Shown here one piece after another: positions 14,901-26,100 of a stretch of 64,000 bases of DNA (positions are counted from its first letter, which is position 1; every line of letters begins with the position of its first letter). The position numbers and the translations under genes were made by a program. The DNA is from Gordionus sp. m RMFG-2023 (lineage: Eukaryota > Nematomorpha > Gordioida > Chordodea > Parachordodidae): contig NC_088776.1 of the NCBI RefSeq assembly GCF_954871325.1, positions 10,788,052 through 10,852,051 on the forward strand, written 5' to 3'. The notes below the pieces were generated by a model. It was not told where the DNA came from, searched no databases, and saw only the letters and a list, made by a program, of their open reading frames with translations.

Positions 14901-16298
14901 CGAGCCAAATTTATAATATTTTTAAATCACTACCTAAAATTATTACCGGAAATGATAGTTATATTACCTCCACTAAGAATGTTACAGAAACGCCTTCGAA
15001 GAAGGAAAGGGGTAGACAATTGGGCGGAAATCTAAAATCTTACAATGAAAATGAACTTAACGGAAAATCGTAAAAATATAAAATTTTACATACTATTGTT
15101 TTTTTTTCCAATTTGACGGCCCTTCCAGACAGATGATAATTTAGTTTGAAATTATAAACAAGTGCCTTTAGGTGCATTAGAGCACTCATTTTTCTTAATA
15201 AATTTATTATCAATAAAAAAAAAGGTAAATTTTTTTTATTAATCAAAATATTATCAATTTAAGAATTTACGAAGTTACTATGGAACCCAACAATCAGCCA
15301 CCAACAACGTTTTACGAGTATCTCAATATATTTCCATGGTCGAAGCAAAAATTAGCTTTACAAAATCTAAAAAAGATTTATGCTAAAGGAGATTACGTCA
15401 ATTTGTGTAGAGATGTCAATCGCTCTCCCATCGCTGTAAGTATTTTCTCTAGATTAAGCTCAATTATTATTTAAGTTTCTTTCTTCATTTAATTGTTTTT
15501 TCATAACAAATTCCCTCTTTTTAGCCGAACGTCGAAAAAAGACATACTTACCCGACAATATATCAGAATTATCCAGAAAAGGTTACTGTTTCTTGTGCCA
15601 AACCCAAGATTCATACCAAATATCGTAAAATGCATAAATACTTAATTCATAAGATCGCTCGAAATGATTCTCATAATAATGATATTATTGGTGAATATAT
15701 TCCTTCAAACAATAATAGATCCATTCACAAAGAAAAACCATTGTCGTCTATACATAACGATTCTGGATTGTTGTTAGATCGAATTATGTACAAATATTAT
15801 TTGACTCGAAATAACAAGTTTTTCGTGATGAATACTACCTCCTCACATATCGAAGCGCGCAGCTATAACACCATAGCACCTCGTGAGCACGTTTCCTCGC
15901 CTAAACAAAAATTGTTTTCCCATTATCAAAATATTTTTGTTGGCCATAAAAATAAGAACACCTTTGACCTGATCAAGGAACAGCAAAATATCTTCAGTAT
16001 TAAGGTCGTCGATGATAATAAGTCCATTTTTAAAGGGAAAATCTTCGAAATGGATTATGGAATTCGAAATAAAATGGTTAACTTCCGTTTTAATACTACC
16101 TCTTTCAATGAATATCGCAACCAAAAATTCTCCTTTGACAATATCCCTAATAAGATCAATAACGCTGACGGAGATAGCGATATATACGGATCGTATAGAT
16201 ACCATAGAAGTAAGGGTCAATCATCCGCGAATGCTATTGCCCTTAATACTTTGATATTGTTGATTACAGTGTCGTTAAATATAATAGTATTCGTCTGA
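2927..16298 (+). CDS. DBH/MOXD-like copper monooxygenase-fold protein (5' end not found), copper sites degenerate
   Basis: Ten exons in consistent phase: 2927-3070, 9825-10103, 10746-10883, 12073-12360, 13266-13437, 13587-13759, 14158-14340, 14642-15069, 15264-15435, 15525-16298, giving about 916 residues. The first two exons match the end of a DOMON domain (RKRDTCDSMDF, then LHWSYHSSDPD and FHGLVRG), followed by the two Cu monooxygenase domains (CQLFKLP, LYSC, YWPPEAGHSMGTS, YTDKVRRFDAG, DGHCNALC, GDHIITRCHYDT, FLFYYP). The family hydroxylates catecholamine-type substrates in the secretory pathway. Here the His-His pair is Lys-His, the third His of the first copper site is Leu, the His-x-His of the second is Tyr-x-His, and its Met is Pro. 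A polar extension of roughly 190 residues and a C-terminal hydrophobic segment follow, as in membrane-anchored MOXD1. Upstream exons lie outside the window or were not recognised. The family call is firm; loss of catalysis is inferred. Confidence 0.85.
4362..4505. mobile_element. MITE fragment, TAGTGTTG family
   Basis: The internal sequence (TCAATATTTTAGCC, GCTAATAGATGTC, AAAATCTTCAGG) is shared with the complete copy at 7490-7708 and the copy near 12743. Its ends are degraded. Confidence 0.5.
4962..5036 (+). repeat. tRNA-derived SINE head or tRNA pseudogene
   Basis: A polymerase III A box (TGGCCTAGTAGG at 4968-4979) and a perfect B box (GGTTCGAATCC at 5012-5022) lie 44 bases apart. A good T arm (CCGGG/CCCGG around TTCGAAT) is present. 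The sequence before the A box cannot pair with the seven bases after the T stem, so there is no acceptor stem and this is not a working tRNA gene. A T-run follows at 5034. Confidence 0.5.
7490..7708. mobile_element. Complete hAT-type MITE, TAGTGTTG family
   Basis: 219 bp with inverted ends TAGTGTTGTTAAACGGCTCG and CGAGCCGTTTAACACTA, flanked by the exact 8-bp duplication CAATCAAC (7482-7489 and 7709-7716). It has no coding capacity. An 8-bp duplication and these ends fit a non-autonomous hAT element. Confidence 0.8.
12743..12952. mobile_element. MITE of the TAGTGTTG family nested in the 12403-13150 element
   Basis: It shares GGCTAACTCAATATTTTAGC and AAAATCTTCAG with the 7490 copy, and has diverged inverted ends around GCAAA...TTTGAGCC / GGCTCAAAT...TTTTGC. 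No clear target duplication remains, so it is older than the 7490 copy. Confidence 0.55.
12981..13070. repeat. Minisatellite, about four units of 20 bp
   Basis: Tandem units resembling GCAAAATCATTTATGATATC lie near the right end of the 12403-13150 element. The units differ by one to three bases. Confidence 0.6.
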
Positions 16299-16346
16299 CG
16301 CGTTAATTGGAATTGGGTTTGATGTTACTACCTTTGCTCAAGGATA

Positions 16347-16352
16347 AATAAA
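16347..16352 (+). promoter_or_regulatory. Polyadenylation signal of the DBH-like gene
   Basis: AATAAA lies about 50 bases after the stop codon at 16298 and is followed by a T-rich stretch, as expected for a short 3' UTR. No other hexamer lies closer to the stop. Confidence 0.5.
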
Positions 16353-19274
16353 GATCTTTTTTTAAAAAAATATTATATACAAAAACCAATGTCGCGCTAT
16401 CGAATCATAAGTTTATTATCCCTAATTTTATGCAATCATTGTACAAAATTTTTATATACATAAAAGATTTCTTATTTTAATATATATATAAATTAATTCA
16501 GAGGGTGTTGTTGCTAGGAAGAGGCAAAGACATGTCCCACAATTCAAATTTTATTTGAGATTTTTTATGAGAAAATCGTTTATTGTTAGAACACCTAAAA
16601 ATCAAGAAAATTATTCCAACGCGCTTAAAATGAGAATAGCCAACGACGCCAACGCTATTGATTAAATCTAGTTCATATATTTTTAAAATAATATTTCTTT
16701 TCCTCAATCCATGCAATAAAAAAATGTATTTAAATTATTTTATTATTAAACTTTAAATTCATTCTATAACAAATAACAATTATTGTAATGTTTTTTTTGT
16801 GATTATTATCATTTTATTTACAAAATATCTTAATTGTGTTTTAAAAAAATTGATATATATAGATAATTATCAGTATTTATTTTTTTGATAAATTCATTTT
16901 TTTAAAAAATAAATTAGATGTTATTTCTAAAAATAGATTACTTACTTATATAATAGTTAATTTTTAGCATTTTAAAAACAACTGCAGGCCATATTGGTTA
17001 GATCTAAGAGGTCATCATAGCTCACTTTTTAATCGCAACTTTTTTCCAGCTTGGTAATGTAAATTTTCGACATTTTCTTCACTGCTTGAAAAAATTATAT
17101 ATTTTTTAATGTCAACTGATTAAAATGAAATGTGATTACGATTTCAAAACTCTCATGGCTAAAGAACAAAAATGTAGGGGGAAAGTTAGCTAAGACGGCT
17201 TAAAAAAGTGTTTGAAATTTTCATTTTATTATAAATAAATTGCTGAATTATTTAATGTACCTAATTTCTCCTTTATCAAAAAATTATGTTTTTTAAATAT
17301 TTTGAAAAGCTTTCTCTCTATAAATATCAATTTTTTATTCCCCTAGTATTTTTCATTTGTAATTAGTACTTTCTAAAAATGAAGTCTTTATTATACAAAA
17401 GCAAAGATGTGAAACTTCGAATATAGTAAGTAAATAAACTATTTTCTAATCGAATTTACGAAATATCCCTTTCCGTCCATTATTTATTTGTTTGAATTGA
17501 TATATATAATATGTTGGGCTGAGCAGTATCATGAATACTTCTATTTAAAATATATTTATATTATATTTAGTATGATTTGACATAAATACAAATACTCACC
17601 CCCTATATATAATCATATAAAACGAAAGGTCCTTCAAAATATCTTCCAAAATCAATAAAGTGAGATCGCAATGAATTAATTAAAATTGTTTCAAAAGGTT
17701 GCACTATTATATTAAAATTCTGTGTCTCTGACGTAATTTCAAAATAAAAATGCCTATAGAAATTTTCAATCCGATATTATTGTGTACAATGGTTAATATC
17801 CCTCCAAAATAAATGTATATCTAATATTTTTTTAATATTCATATTTAAAATACTATTTTTGAAGAGTATTTATATTTAATACACATTATTCGAATAAATT
17901 TGTCGGATAATTTTCCCAACCCTGTGTGTTTTCAGAGACGTACCCAATGTGAAGTGGAAGGTTCTCCTTCCTCCTTTGGTAAATTTACAGGATTTTGTAA
18001 TTATAATTTAAGCTAATAAAAATTATCATCCTACATTAATTTCACACCCTATCCCCCCAAAATTAATATGATGTCATTATAAATAATAAATGAAAAATAT
18101 AATATAAGTTTTAATAATTTCTTAAAAATAATTGCAATAATATTTATTTACTATTGAAGTGTAAAACTAAAATTATTTTAAAAATTTAAACCTATTAATA
18201 TTAAAAAATTCAGTCTAAAGTCTCTTAGTAAAATTTACTGCATGTAGGCTACCCTAGGTTTCCCCCTCATAGAAAATTGTGGTTAAATGCCTATGTGTTG
18301 TCTACCCTCAAATTATTTATTTATTCATTATAATTATGTAATAAATACATAGAGCATAATAAATATTTTTTTTATATAAAATACTTACTTTTATGTTAGT
18401 CAAAATTTGTGAAGACTGGAACTAGATATGTATGATTATATAGTTTTCATGCTGCTTTAATTTTATCATTACTTTTTTTATTTTGGATTACCTTAAAATA
18501 ATTTTCCCCTGTATATGCTTAGTATTATTTTTCTATTATATCGAATTCTGCATGATTGGATTAGATTATGGCTTCACCTTCTATTATTTCTATTTCTATA
18601 TCCTTTGTTTGTAAATAGTAACAACAACAAAAAATTTGTCTACTATTAAAAACTTGTATATTAAGTTTTTATTATATATTTCAAAGATTATGTTTAATTA
18701 TTTATTTATATTAGCGATTTGCAGCGTCTACATGAGCGGGAGGGGTTGGAACAGTTTACATCCTATTTTTTTGAAGGGGGGGGGGGGTAGGGGGTAGACT
18801 GCTTTAATGTAGGTAATATAAATTTTTTGGGGGGCTATCTATTAAACTTTTAGATGAAATAGGACAAACTTTATTGCTGTAAAATTTAATACTTTTATCA
18901 TAGAATTATTATAATACAATTCATCGACCAAATCTATATATTGCAAACAATCATACACATTGTTTTCCAAATAAAACTTTCTGCTATCCTTTTAAATGCA
19001 ATTTAAAAGGTTTAGTTATTTCAGCAAGCTCATTGCCATAATAATTAATTCATTGTAAATAATGGTAATTGAATTTATTATCTAAAAAATAAATATATTC
19101 ACAAAATATCGATAGTTGGTAGTAGAGATAGATTAATTCAAGTTATCCTTTATAAATTCTCTGAAAAGAGTATCAAAAAATTAATAAGGTAAAAATAATA
19201 ATCGAGAATTTTTTAGGGGGGTAGGCAAAGATTTTTGAAGGAGGTTTGCATCCAGTGAAAATATGTCATGTAGA

Positions 19275-19641
19275 CGCGGGCTATTTGCAAAAGTAGGCCC
19301 TATTTCTTTGAAAAAAATTGATTTCGGGCTGGATCGGGTCTAATATTTTTTTAAAAAATTTAGGCCGTGTCGGGGCGGGCATCTAAAATTTTGAAAATAT
19401 CTAAATTTATCTATTTTATATTGCATTTTTTATGTAGTATAAAAATATTTGATTTTATTTATAGAAACTAGGCGCCATATAACATATATATTTTATTTTG
19501 AGTAATTATAAATTGATTTCTATATTTAAATAAATTCGCGCCGGGCTGGGTCGGTAAATTTTTTTAAAAAAAGCAAAACTTTCTAAAATAAATTTTGGGT
19601 TCGGGCCGGGCTTGAAAAATTAGGCCCGATGCAGATCACTA
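19275..19641. mobile_element. hAT-type MITE with GGGCC-rich ends
   Basis: The right end (AGGCCCGATGCAGATCACTA) is the reverse complement of the left end of the element at 61188, and the interior also matches it in reverse (CTAGGCGCCATATAACATA region). The left end is less clear. Confidence 0.55.
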
Positions 19642-20188
19642 ATTATATTAAGTACTTGCAGGCACCACCCAAAACAGAAAAATGGTATGATTATTGAAAT
19701 CCAGGTCAAATAGAGTTTAGACATTTTAAAAAATTAAAATCTAGTCAATCTGGATTTCAAAAAATTGAAAATTCGGCAAATATGGGTATTCAGGTCAGGC
19801 CAAAAAAGTACATAGATAATTTTTTCCCCAAATCTTTACCAAACCTGAAGTTTCAGCTGGTCTCTAATTTAGCTATTAATATAACATATAATAATAAAGA
19901 AGTATCTGTACCTTTGGAAACGAATATAGGTTAAAGTTCATAATGGAATTCTCAATGACAGAGGCACGCATGCTACCCAAACACCGACATTATTTATATT
20001 ATAATTATAACCCTATGTGATAGTGTCGATCCAACCAAAAAAATGAAAATACAGATATTAAAACGGATATTTGCCACTTTCTAAAATAAACCTATTATTA
20101 AATGGACTCACCGGAATTTTACTTCACTCATTAATAACATATGTTCATAGAATTCAAATTTGTTGGCCACTTTTTTTTTAGCTAACAA

Positions 20189-23100
20189 ATGGATATACCT
20201 GAAATATTGATATTTGTAGACAACCCCCAAATAACTAATAATATATTAAAAAGGGATTTTATTTTGAGAGTGCACACAAAGGTAATTCTTATACAATTTT
20301 AATGGTGATATTGGTTTATATTTAAAAAGACAAGTAGACCTGAATTTGATAGGAGTGAATTTTCTGTTTATCGTCATTACAACGATTTCATTTTATTAAG
20401 GGAAACATTTATTCAAAAATTTCCATGTTTAATTTTACCAGTAAATAATACATATAATATTAAAAGTGATACTTATCAATAGCCATTAATGGAAAATAAT
20501 GTGATTTTGCTTCTCAATATGATACATGATGTTAAAGCCTCTGAATGGATGAAACAGAGATTGTACTGTTTAAATTTTTTCTTAAAGGCTCTTTCAACAC
20601 ATCCTTTGTTATACAAAGAACAACTGTTTATACATTTTTTGACTTATAAAGTAACCAAGAATTATACAATTATATAAGAATTTAAATATAATTAAAATAT
20701 TTGTTAAAATTATAATTATTTTCTGATAAAACTCTTAGTTTTAATCTAATAATTTTATATTAACTTGCTGCATATTTATTCTAATATAAACAAATAATTA
20801 AAATATTTGTTAAAATGAGAATTTTTTTCTGATAAAACTCTTAGTTTTAATCTAATAATTTTATATCAACTAGTTGCATATTTATTCTATTATAATCAAA
20901 TATTAAAGATGACAAATGAACTAGAAGGTAAAGAATCTTTAAATTCTCTATCACCACTTGATTCAACATTGTCGACAAGTAAAGATAGTGGTTTAATAAA
21001 AGAAAATCCTGATGTTCAAAAGGCTATAATTACTTTAGCTGAAACCCATGTTTTGAATTACAATGATAGTTTGAATCAATTATTTGCATCTGATCAAGGT
21101 AAATACTATTTCTATTCATTCACTGACTATCTTATCTTAATTTTTGATAAAAATTGTTTTTTTACTAATATTGATAACATGATTTCCAATTATTTTATAA
21201 AAATATGATTTTTTGCTCTGAACTAATTGAATCAAATATGAGAATGTGAACAAAGAGCTAACCTTAAAATGACCTTCAGGTTGGTCTGATATTTGTAAAT
21301 TAGGGTTTAGTCTTTTGATTTGTCCAGTCCTTTGTCATTTTATAAATTTTGCTCCACAATTTTATCAGTCCTTTATTGCCACAATTTTTTTTATCATATT
21401 CTTTTTCTATACATATTTTTGACAATTCATAAATAAATTTAAAAATATTATAAAAGATGCTAATCCTAATCCTTCCACTTTGCGAGATAGCAATTATCTA
21501 CTTAGAAGACTCAACAAAACCTTGAAACAGAGTTCCACTGCCCTTATTTTAAAAGGGAGAAGCACCGAATTTCAAGAGGCCATTCAATACAGCACAAATT
21601 TTAGGGATATTTGTCGACGGTTGGATAAAGTGGGTGAACACATATGGTCAGAGTTTACAAGTTAGTTATTATATTTTACCTTTTTTAAAAATAAGAAATG
21701 AATGGGAAGGCAAAATGGCACTAATTTTTTAAAATTGGGATTCAAAGCTTGTTTTTACAGGGGTAAGCACAATTGCTAATAATGAGTTTCAATGATATTA
21801 GGCGATTTAAATAGAACTGACTTATTGAATTGAGTCTCACATATATCAATTAAGTTTTAATGAACTTAATACCAATATAATAAAATAATAACATCCTTTA
21901 AAAATAAATAATGCAATATAGATTTAATAAATTTTAAAATAAAATATTATTTTTTTGTTCACTTTATCAATATATATAGTCTTCAACTAGGAAAGCATGG
22001 CGGAGGTTATGATAAAGGAACTTATTAAAGTGGGAGGAGGGGGGGGGGGTAATCATGAGAATGTTATCGTCATTTTTTGTTAATTTTAATTTGGCAGGGA
22101 GGTGATTATATTTAGGAGGGGATATGTAATTAAATTTTCTCCATATTTTAGGGAGTAAGATTTTTGAGATGGGGGGGGGGGGGGTAATATTTTCGCGAAA
22201 AGTAATATTCTCATTGACTTATGGAGATGTAGAAAGTCTCTGTTTCAACTAATTAACCTAAAAATTCGTCCTACCAAATACAGGTTACAACAAAATACAA
22301 CGCTCTTATATAGCCTTTCAAGATTCCACTTGGCTCAATTTTGAAATTTCCTTAACGGATTTGATAAAACGCGAAACTCAATGCAACTCTCGTTTGGCAC
22401 AAACGCTGGACGAATGGTTACCCAGATACAAGAATTCCCACTTATTCATCAAGTGCTTTGCTATTGATTCTTTTTACAAAAAAAAATTGAAGAGAAAAAT
22501 AATCTGTTTAAAATATTATATTATTTTAAAAGTAGTTGAAATGTGTTTATGTTGAAAATTTGTTATGAAAATATCTTGAAAAACTGGGTTTTTATAAGAA
22601 AAATATTTAAATTAAATACTTTTTTATGAGCAGTAAATAATAAACTAAATTATTTTATATCGTCCTATAATAGAATATTATATAATTTATTCCATATGGT
22701 TACTTGACCAACATATTTTCATAAATTATTTTTCTCATCGTCTTCATCGGCGAGGCCGGTCTTTGTTTTCACCCCATTCACCAAATTTCGTAAAGTAATT
22801 TCCCGTCAGCTCATCCGTAAGTAAATTTTATACACCTCGATCTCCGATTTATTTTAACTCATCTTAATTCCCATTCCACCCGAAGTAATGAATTATTCCT
22901 TATCTCTATTCATATAATTCAATCGTTACCCTGCATTCACACTACAAATTCGTGGCCCTGACTGTGAACGCAGGGTTAATATAGCTCGTTACTATTTTCG
23001 TCCTTTTATATTTTTCTGTTATATCAACAAAATCAATCTACATTCGCTACCTTGTAAAATAAAAATAATTAATACACAAAATTCAAAAAAATTTATTCTT

Positions 23101-26100
23101 CTTTTAATTGTTGCCTCTATAATTCCTTTTTTTTTCTCGTTCAGAAATCAATAATGTTTTTTTCTCTCTCGCCAAAGTCTTTGGATTTAATATTCCAACT
23201 TGCCGCATATTTTTTTTTATTAACAATCCATTTCACTCGACTCCATTTTGTCACCGACGACAGCACCATTTACATTATTACTACACCGTCCTTTTCCTAC
23301 TTCATTCTCGTGATGCTCATTTCTTCTCCTCTTGGATTTATCACACCGCCCTTGCTTCTTCACCCATACATTCATTCTCCTCTACGTTAATATTCAATAT
23401 GGTTTTATTCCGAAGAAGCCATTTACTTTATAATACCTCTTCTCATCCTGTCTCAATCCCTTGCAATAATTTTTCTCAGCTCTTTACTATCAACTCGTCA
23501 TAATGTGCCATCTCTCTTAATTCGTCATAATGTATTATCCCTCTAATTCGTCACTTTAAACCAATACATACAGATATACTACGTTTTACCAACTAAATTC
23601 CATATTACTCCAAAATAAAAATATATATCATCTCTTTACTCGACTATTGACAACCTTAAGCACATTCCTATCACAATATCGTTAAAAATGAAAGAATTAC
23701 TTTGGTCAGGTGATAATAAGATATTGCTGCATATTTATCCACCCCCCCCCCCACCCCTATGTTAATTAGAGGCCAAATGCCGTTTTCTGTTTATAGATGT
23801 ATTTATTTTTTTTGTAAATATATTTATATTAGTGACTTTTTACTTTTACCTTAATTTACAATATTTAAAAATAAATAAGAAATTACGCGTTGTATTACGA
23901 CTCATTGAGGGAAGGCATGTGTAACAGGGACGAGTTTCAAGTCGAATTGGAATTAACCAAGGACGAATACGAAGCCAGAAAAAGAGAAATTGCGAAGGTT
24001 AGTTTGATTCAAGCTACTTATTCATTATAAAATGAAATTATCCTTGAATTTTGACAATCGCGTTTTCCCGACACTATCATAAGATTCAAAATTGGTCAAA
24101 TTTAAAAAAATGAATTCCCTGTTTTCTCTATTTTTTTTTATTTGGGTAAATTGTAAAAATTAGATGGATAGAAAAAAGAAAAAGAAGGCAGAAAGAAGTC
24201 ATTTTTAGCGGTTTTTCTATTTTATTATTTTTTACTTTCACCCCGTCGTTTTTTATATTACTTTTATTCATTTATTTTTCTTCCACGTTGCGATTCAATA
24301 TAACTGACATCTAAATGTAAATTTTCATATACCTATAGGTGTCAAATTACGAATATTTTCTTTATTTTTAGGAATCAATTCCTGATGCTCAATTGCATCA
24401 CTAGGGCATATTTTTTTGAAAATGACCTTTTTTTTAGCTAACAATTTCAAAATGATATTTTAGGTATTTTGAAAAAAAAAAAATTTGGATTTTTCAGGAA
24501 AATTAGCTCCTTTGCGCTCCCCTCCCTTTCCAGTCCCGCACATATTTATTTATATAAATACATTATTATTAGTGTTATACACCATTATTGTTTATTTTCG
24601 TATTTATCTTGTATTGGAAAGTTGTACCCAAATTTATTCAAGATAATCTATATACTTTGTTTTTAATACATCCTGCAATCATGGTTGGTCAACTAAGATC
24701 CCAACAAAATCAACCACAGGATGGGGTACCTAGTCAGCCCCCACCGAATTTACTCACACCAGATAATTCGGTCAACCTACCAGCAGATGGAGCTGCGGCG
24801 ATCACCTTAGCAATACAGCAGATCCAACAAATGGAAACCATGTCTACCCGTATGTTAAACTTGGAGACGAGCGGAAGAAGACGATCGCCCTCGGCTAGAA
24901 GTAACTATACATCTACGCCATTTCTGGACCAAATATCCAGACGAAGTAGAGCGCCATCACCAGCCCCCCTACCAACAATCAAGGCGCCATTAACTGCTGA
25001 GGAAAGGGTAGCCAAACTAACAAGAGTCTGGACAGGCGTATCAACAGACCTCCTCGAGCCCAGATGCAAGGCTAGCGAAAGAGACCGCCACGAACTCAAG
25101 CACCTCAAAGAAGTCGTAGACCTAATCTCGGTAAACACAGAGGCAGGAATCATCGACTCAATAACCAGAAGGGTTCGCATACTGGGCCTGGCAATACACT
25201 GGGGCTGGGACACAGCCCGGCTCAACGATACCTCCTACCAAGAAAAGTTTTTAGATTCAGAGGAAATCAAATTAGCCAATGAGCCCTTTCGGAGCAGGGG
25301 CCGCGCAGGCCCCTCTACGTCTTACAGGCGGCGCCCGGAAAGAAAGGAAGCGCCCACCACCAGGGGTAAGAAAAGGAAATAGAAATGATACCGTAAACAA
25401 CAACCTATTTCTCCCTTCTACGCTACCTACTATCCTCCCCTTACCCCCCAATACCCAAAGGCTCTTATTAGGGCCACCCAATACCCAACAGCCCTTTTTA
25501 GGGCTACCTACACATGAAACTACGGGGATCATGTGCCCGGACAACGGTCCACCGGTCCTAAGAGGAGACGCAGCTCAATTTCCAGATTGGCTAAAAAGGG
25601 TAAATCTTTACCTAAGGGAATTGAGGCATCAGCTGTTTTCTCCTGATGAAGGCATTAGCTCGGATGACGAAAATAACGATAATAACGTCCATTCCCCGTC
25701 GGTCCCCGAGCAAATACCTGCCAATCAACCTGCTAGATCGGACTCCGATATTCCATCGTTTCGTTCTGAAGATTCAGGAATCCCCGAATGGTGGATGCCC
25801 AACACGTCAACCATGACATGGGAATCTAGCAGTGGTGGCGACCCCGAAGCTACGTCCATCATTTCCGGACTTGAAGACGCAAACTTCAGCGATGGAGGTG
25901 ATTCTGGTATGCCCCAGATAGGGTCAACAGCAATTCCCAACGTGCCAGGTATTTTGAATGGAATAACTGGGGTGAACGCATGCGACTTTTACGGACGAAC
26001 AGCTAATTAACAGCCCACAACTTGACATTAGCAGGGCAAGGCTGACTCCCGGTCCACTAATGTCAAATTTCACAAGACGCGTAGCCGCCGTGGCTTTAGA

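Larger units (their letters stand above)
16299..20188. other. Intergenic region between DBH-like gene and sorting nexin
   Basis: Apart from the polyadenylation signal and the hAT-type element at 19275-19641, I see only A+T-rich sequence with a G run at 18776-18787. The promoter and 5' UTR of the sorting nexin should lie here, but no motif could be defended. Confidence 0.4.

Noticed and set aside
14609-15073. Stop at 15071-15073 as the end of the DBH-like gene
   Set aside because: A donor at 15070 joins in phase to 15264, restoring the family's C-terminal part (FYEYLNIFPWSKQK), so the gene continues to 16298.
15843-16220. 125-codon frame on the - strand
   Set aside because: Shadow of the last exon of the DBH-like gene, whose + strand frame continues the family match.
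23154-23390. 78-codon hydrophobic open frame
   Set aside because: It lies in a C+T-rich intron stretch, where hydrophobic residues follow from composition alone.
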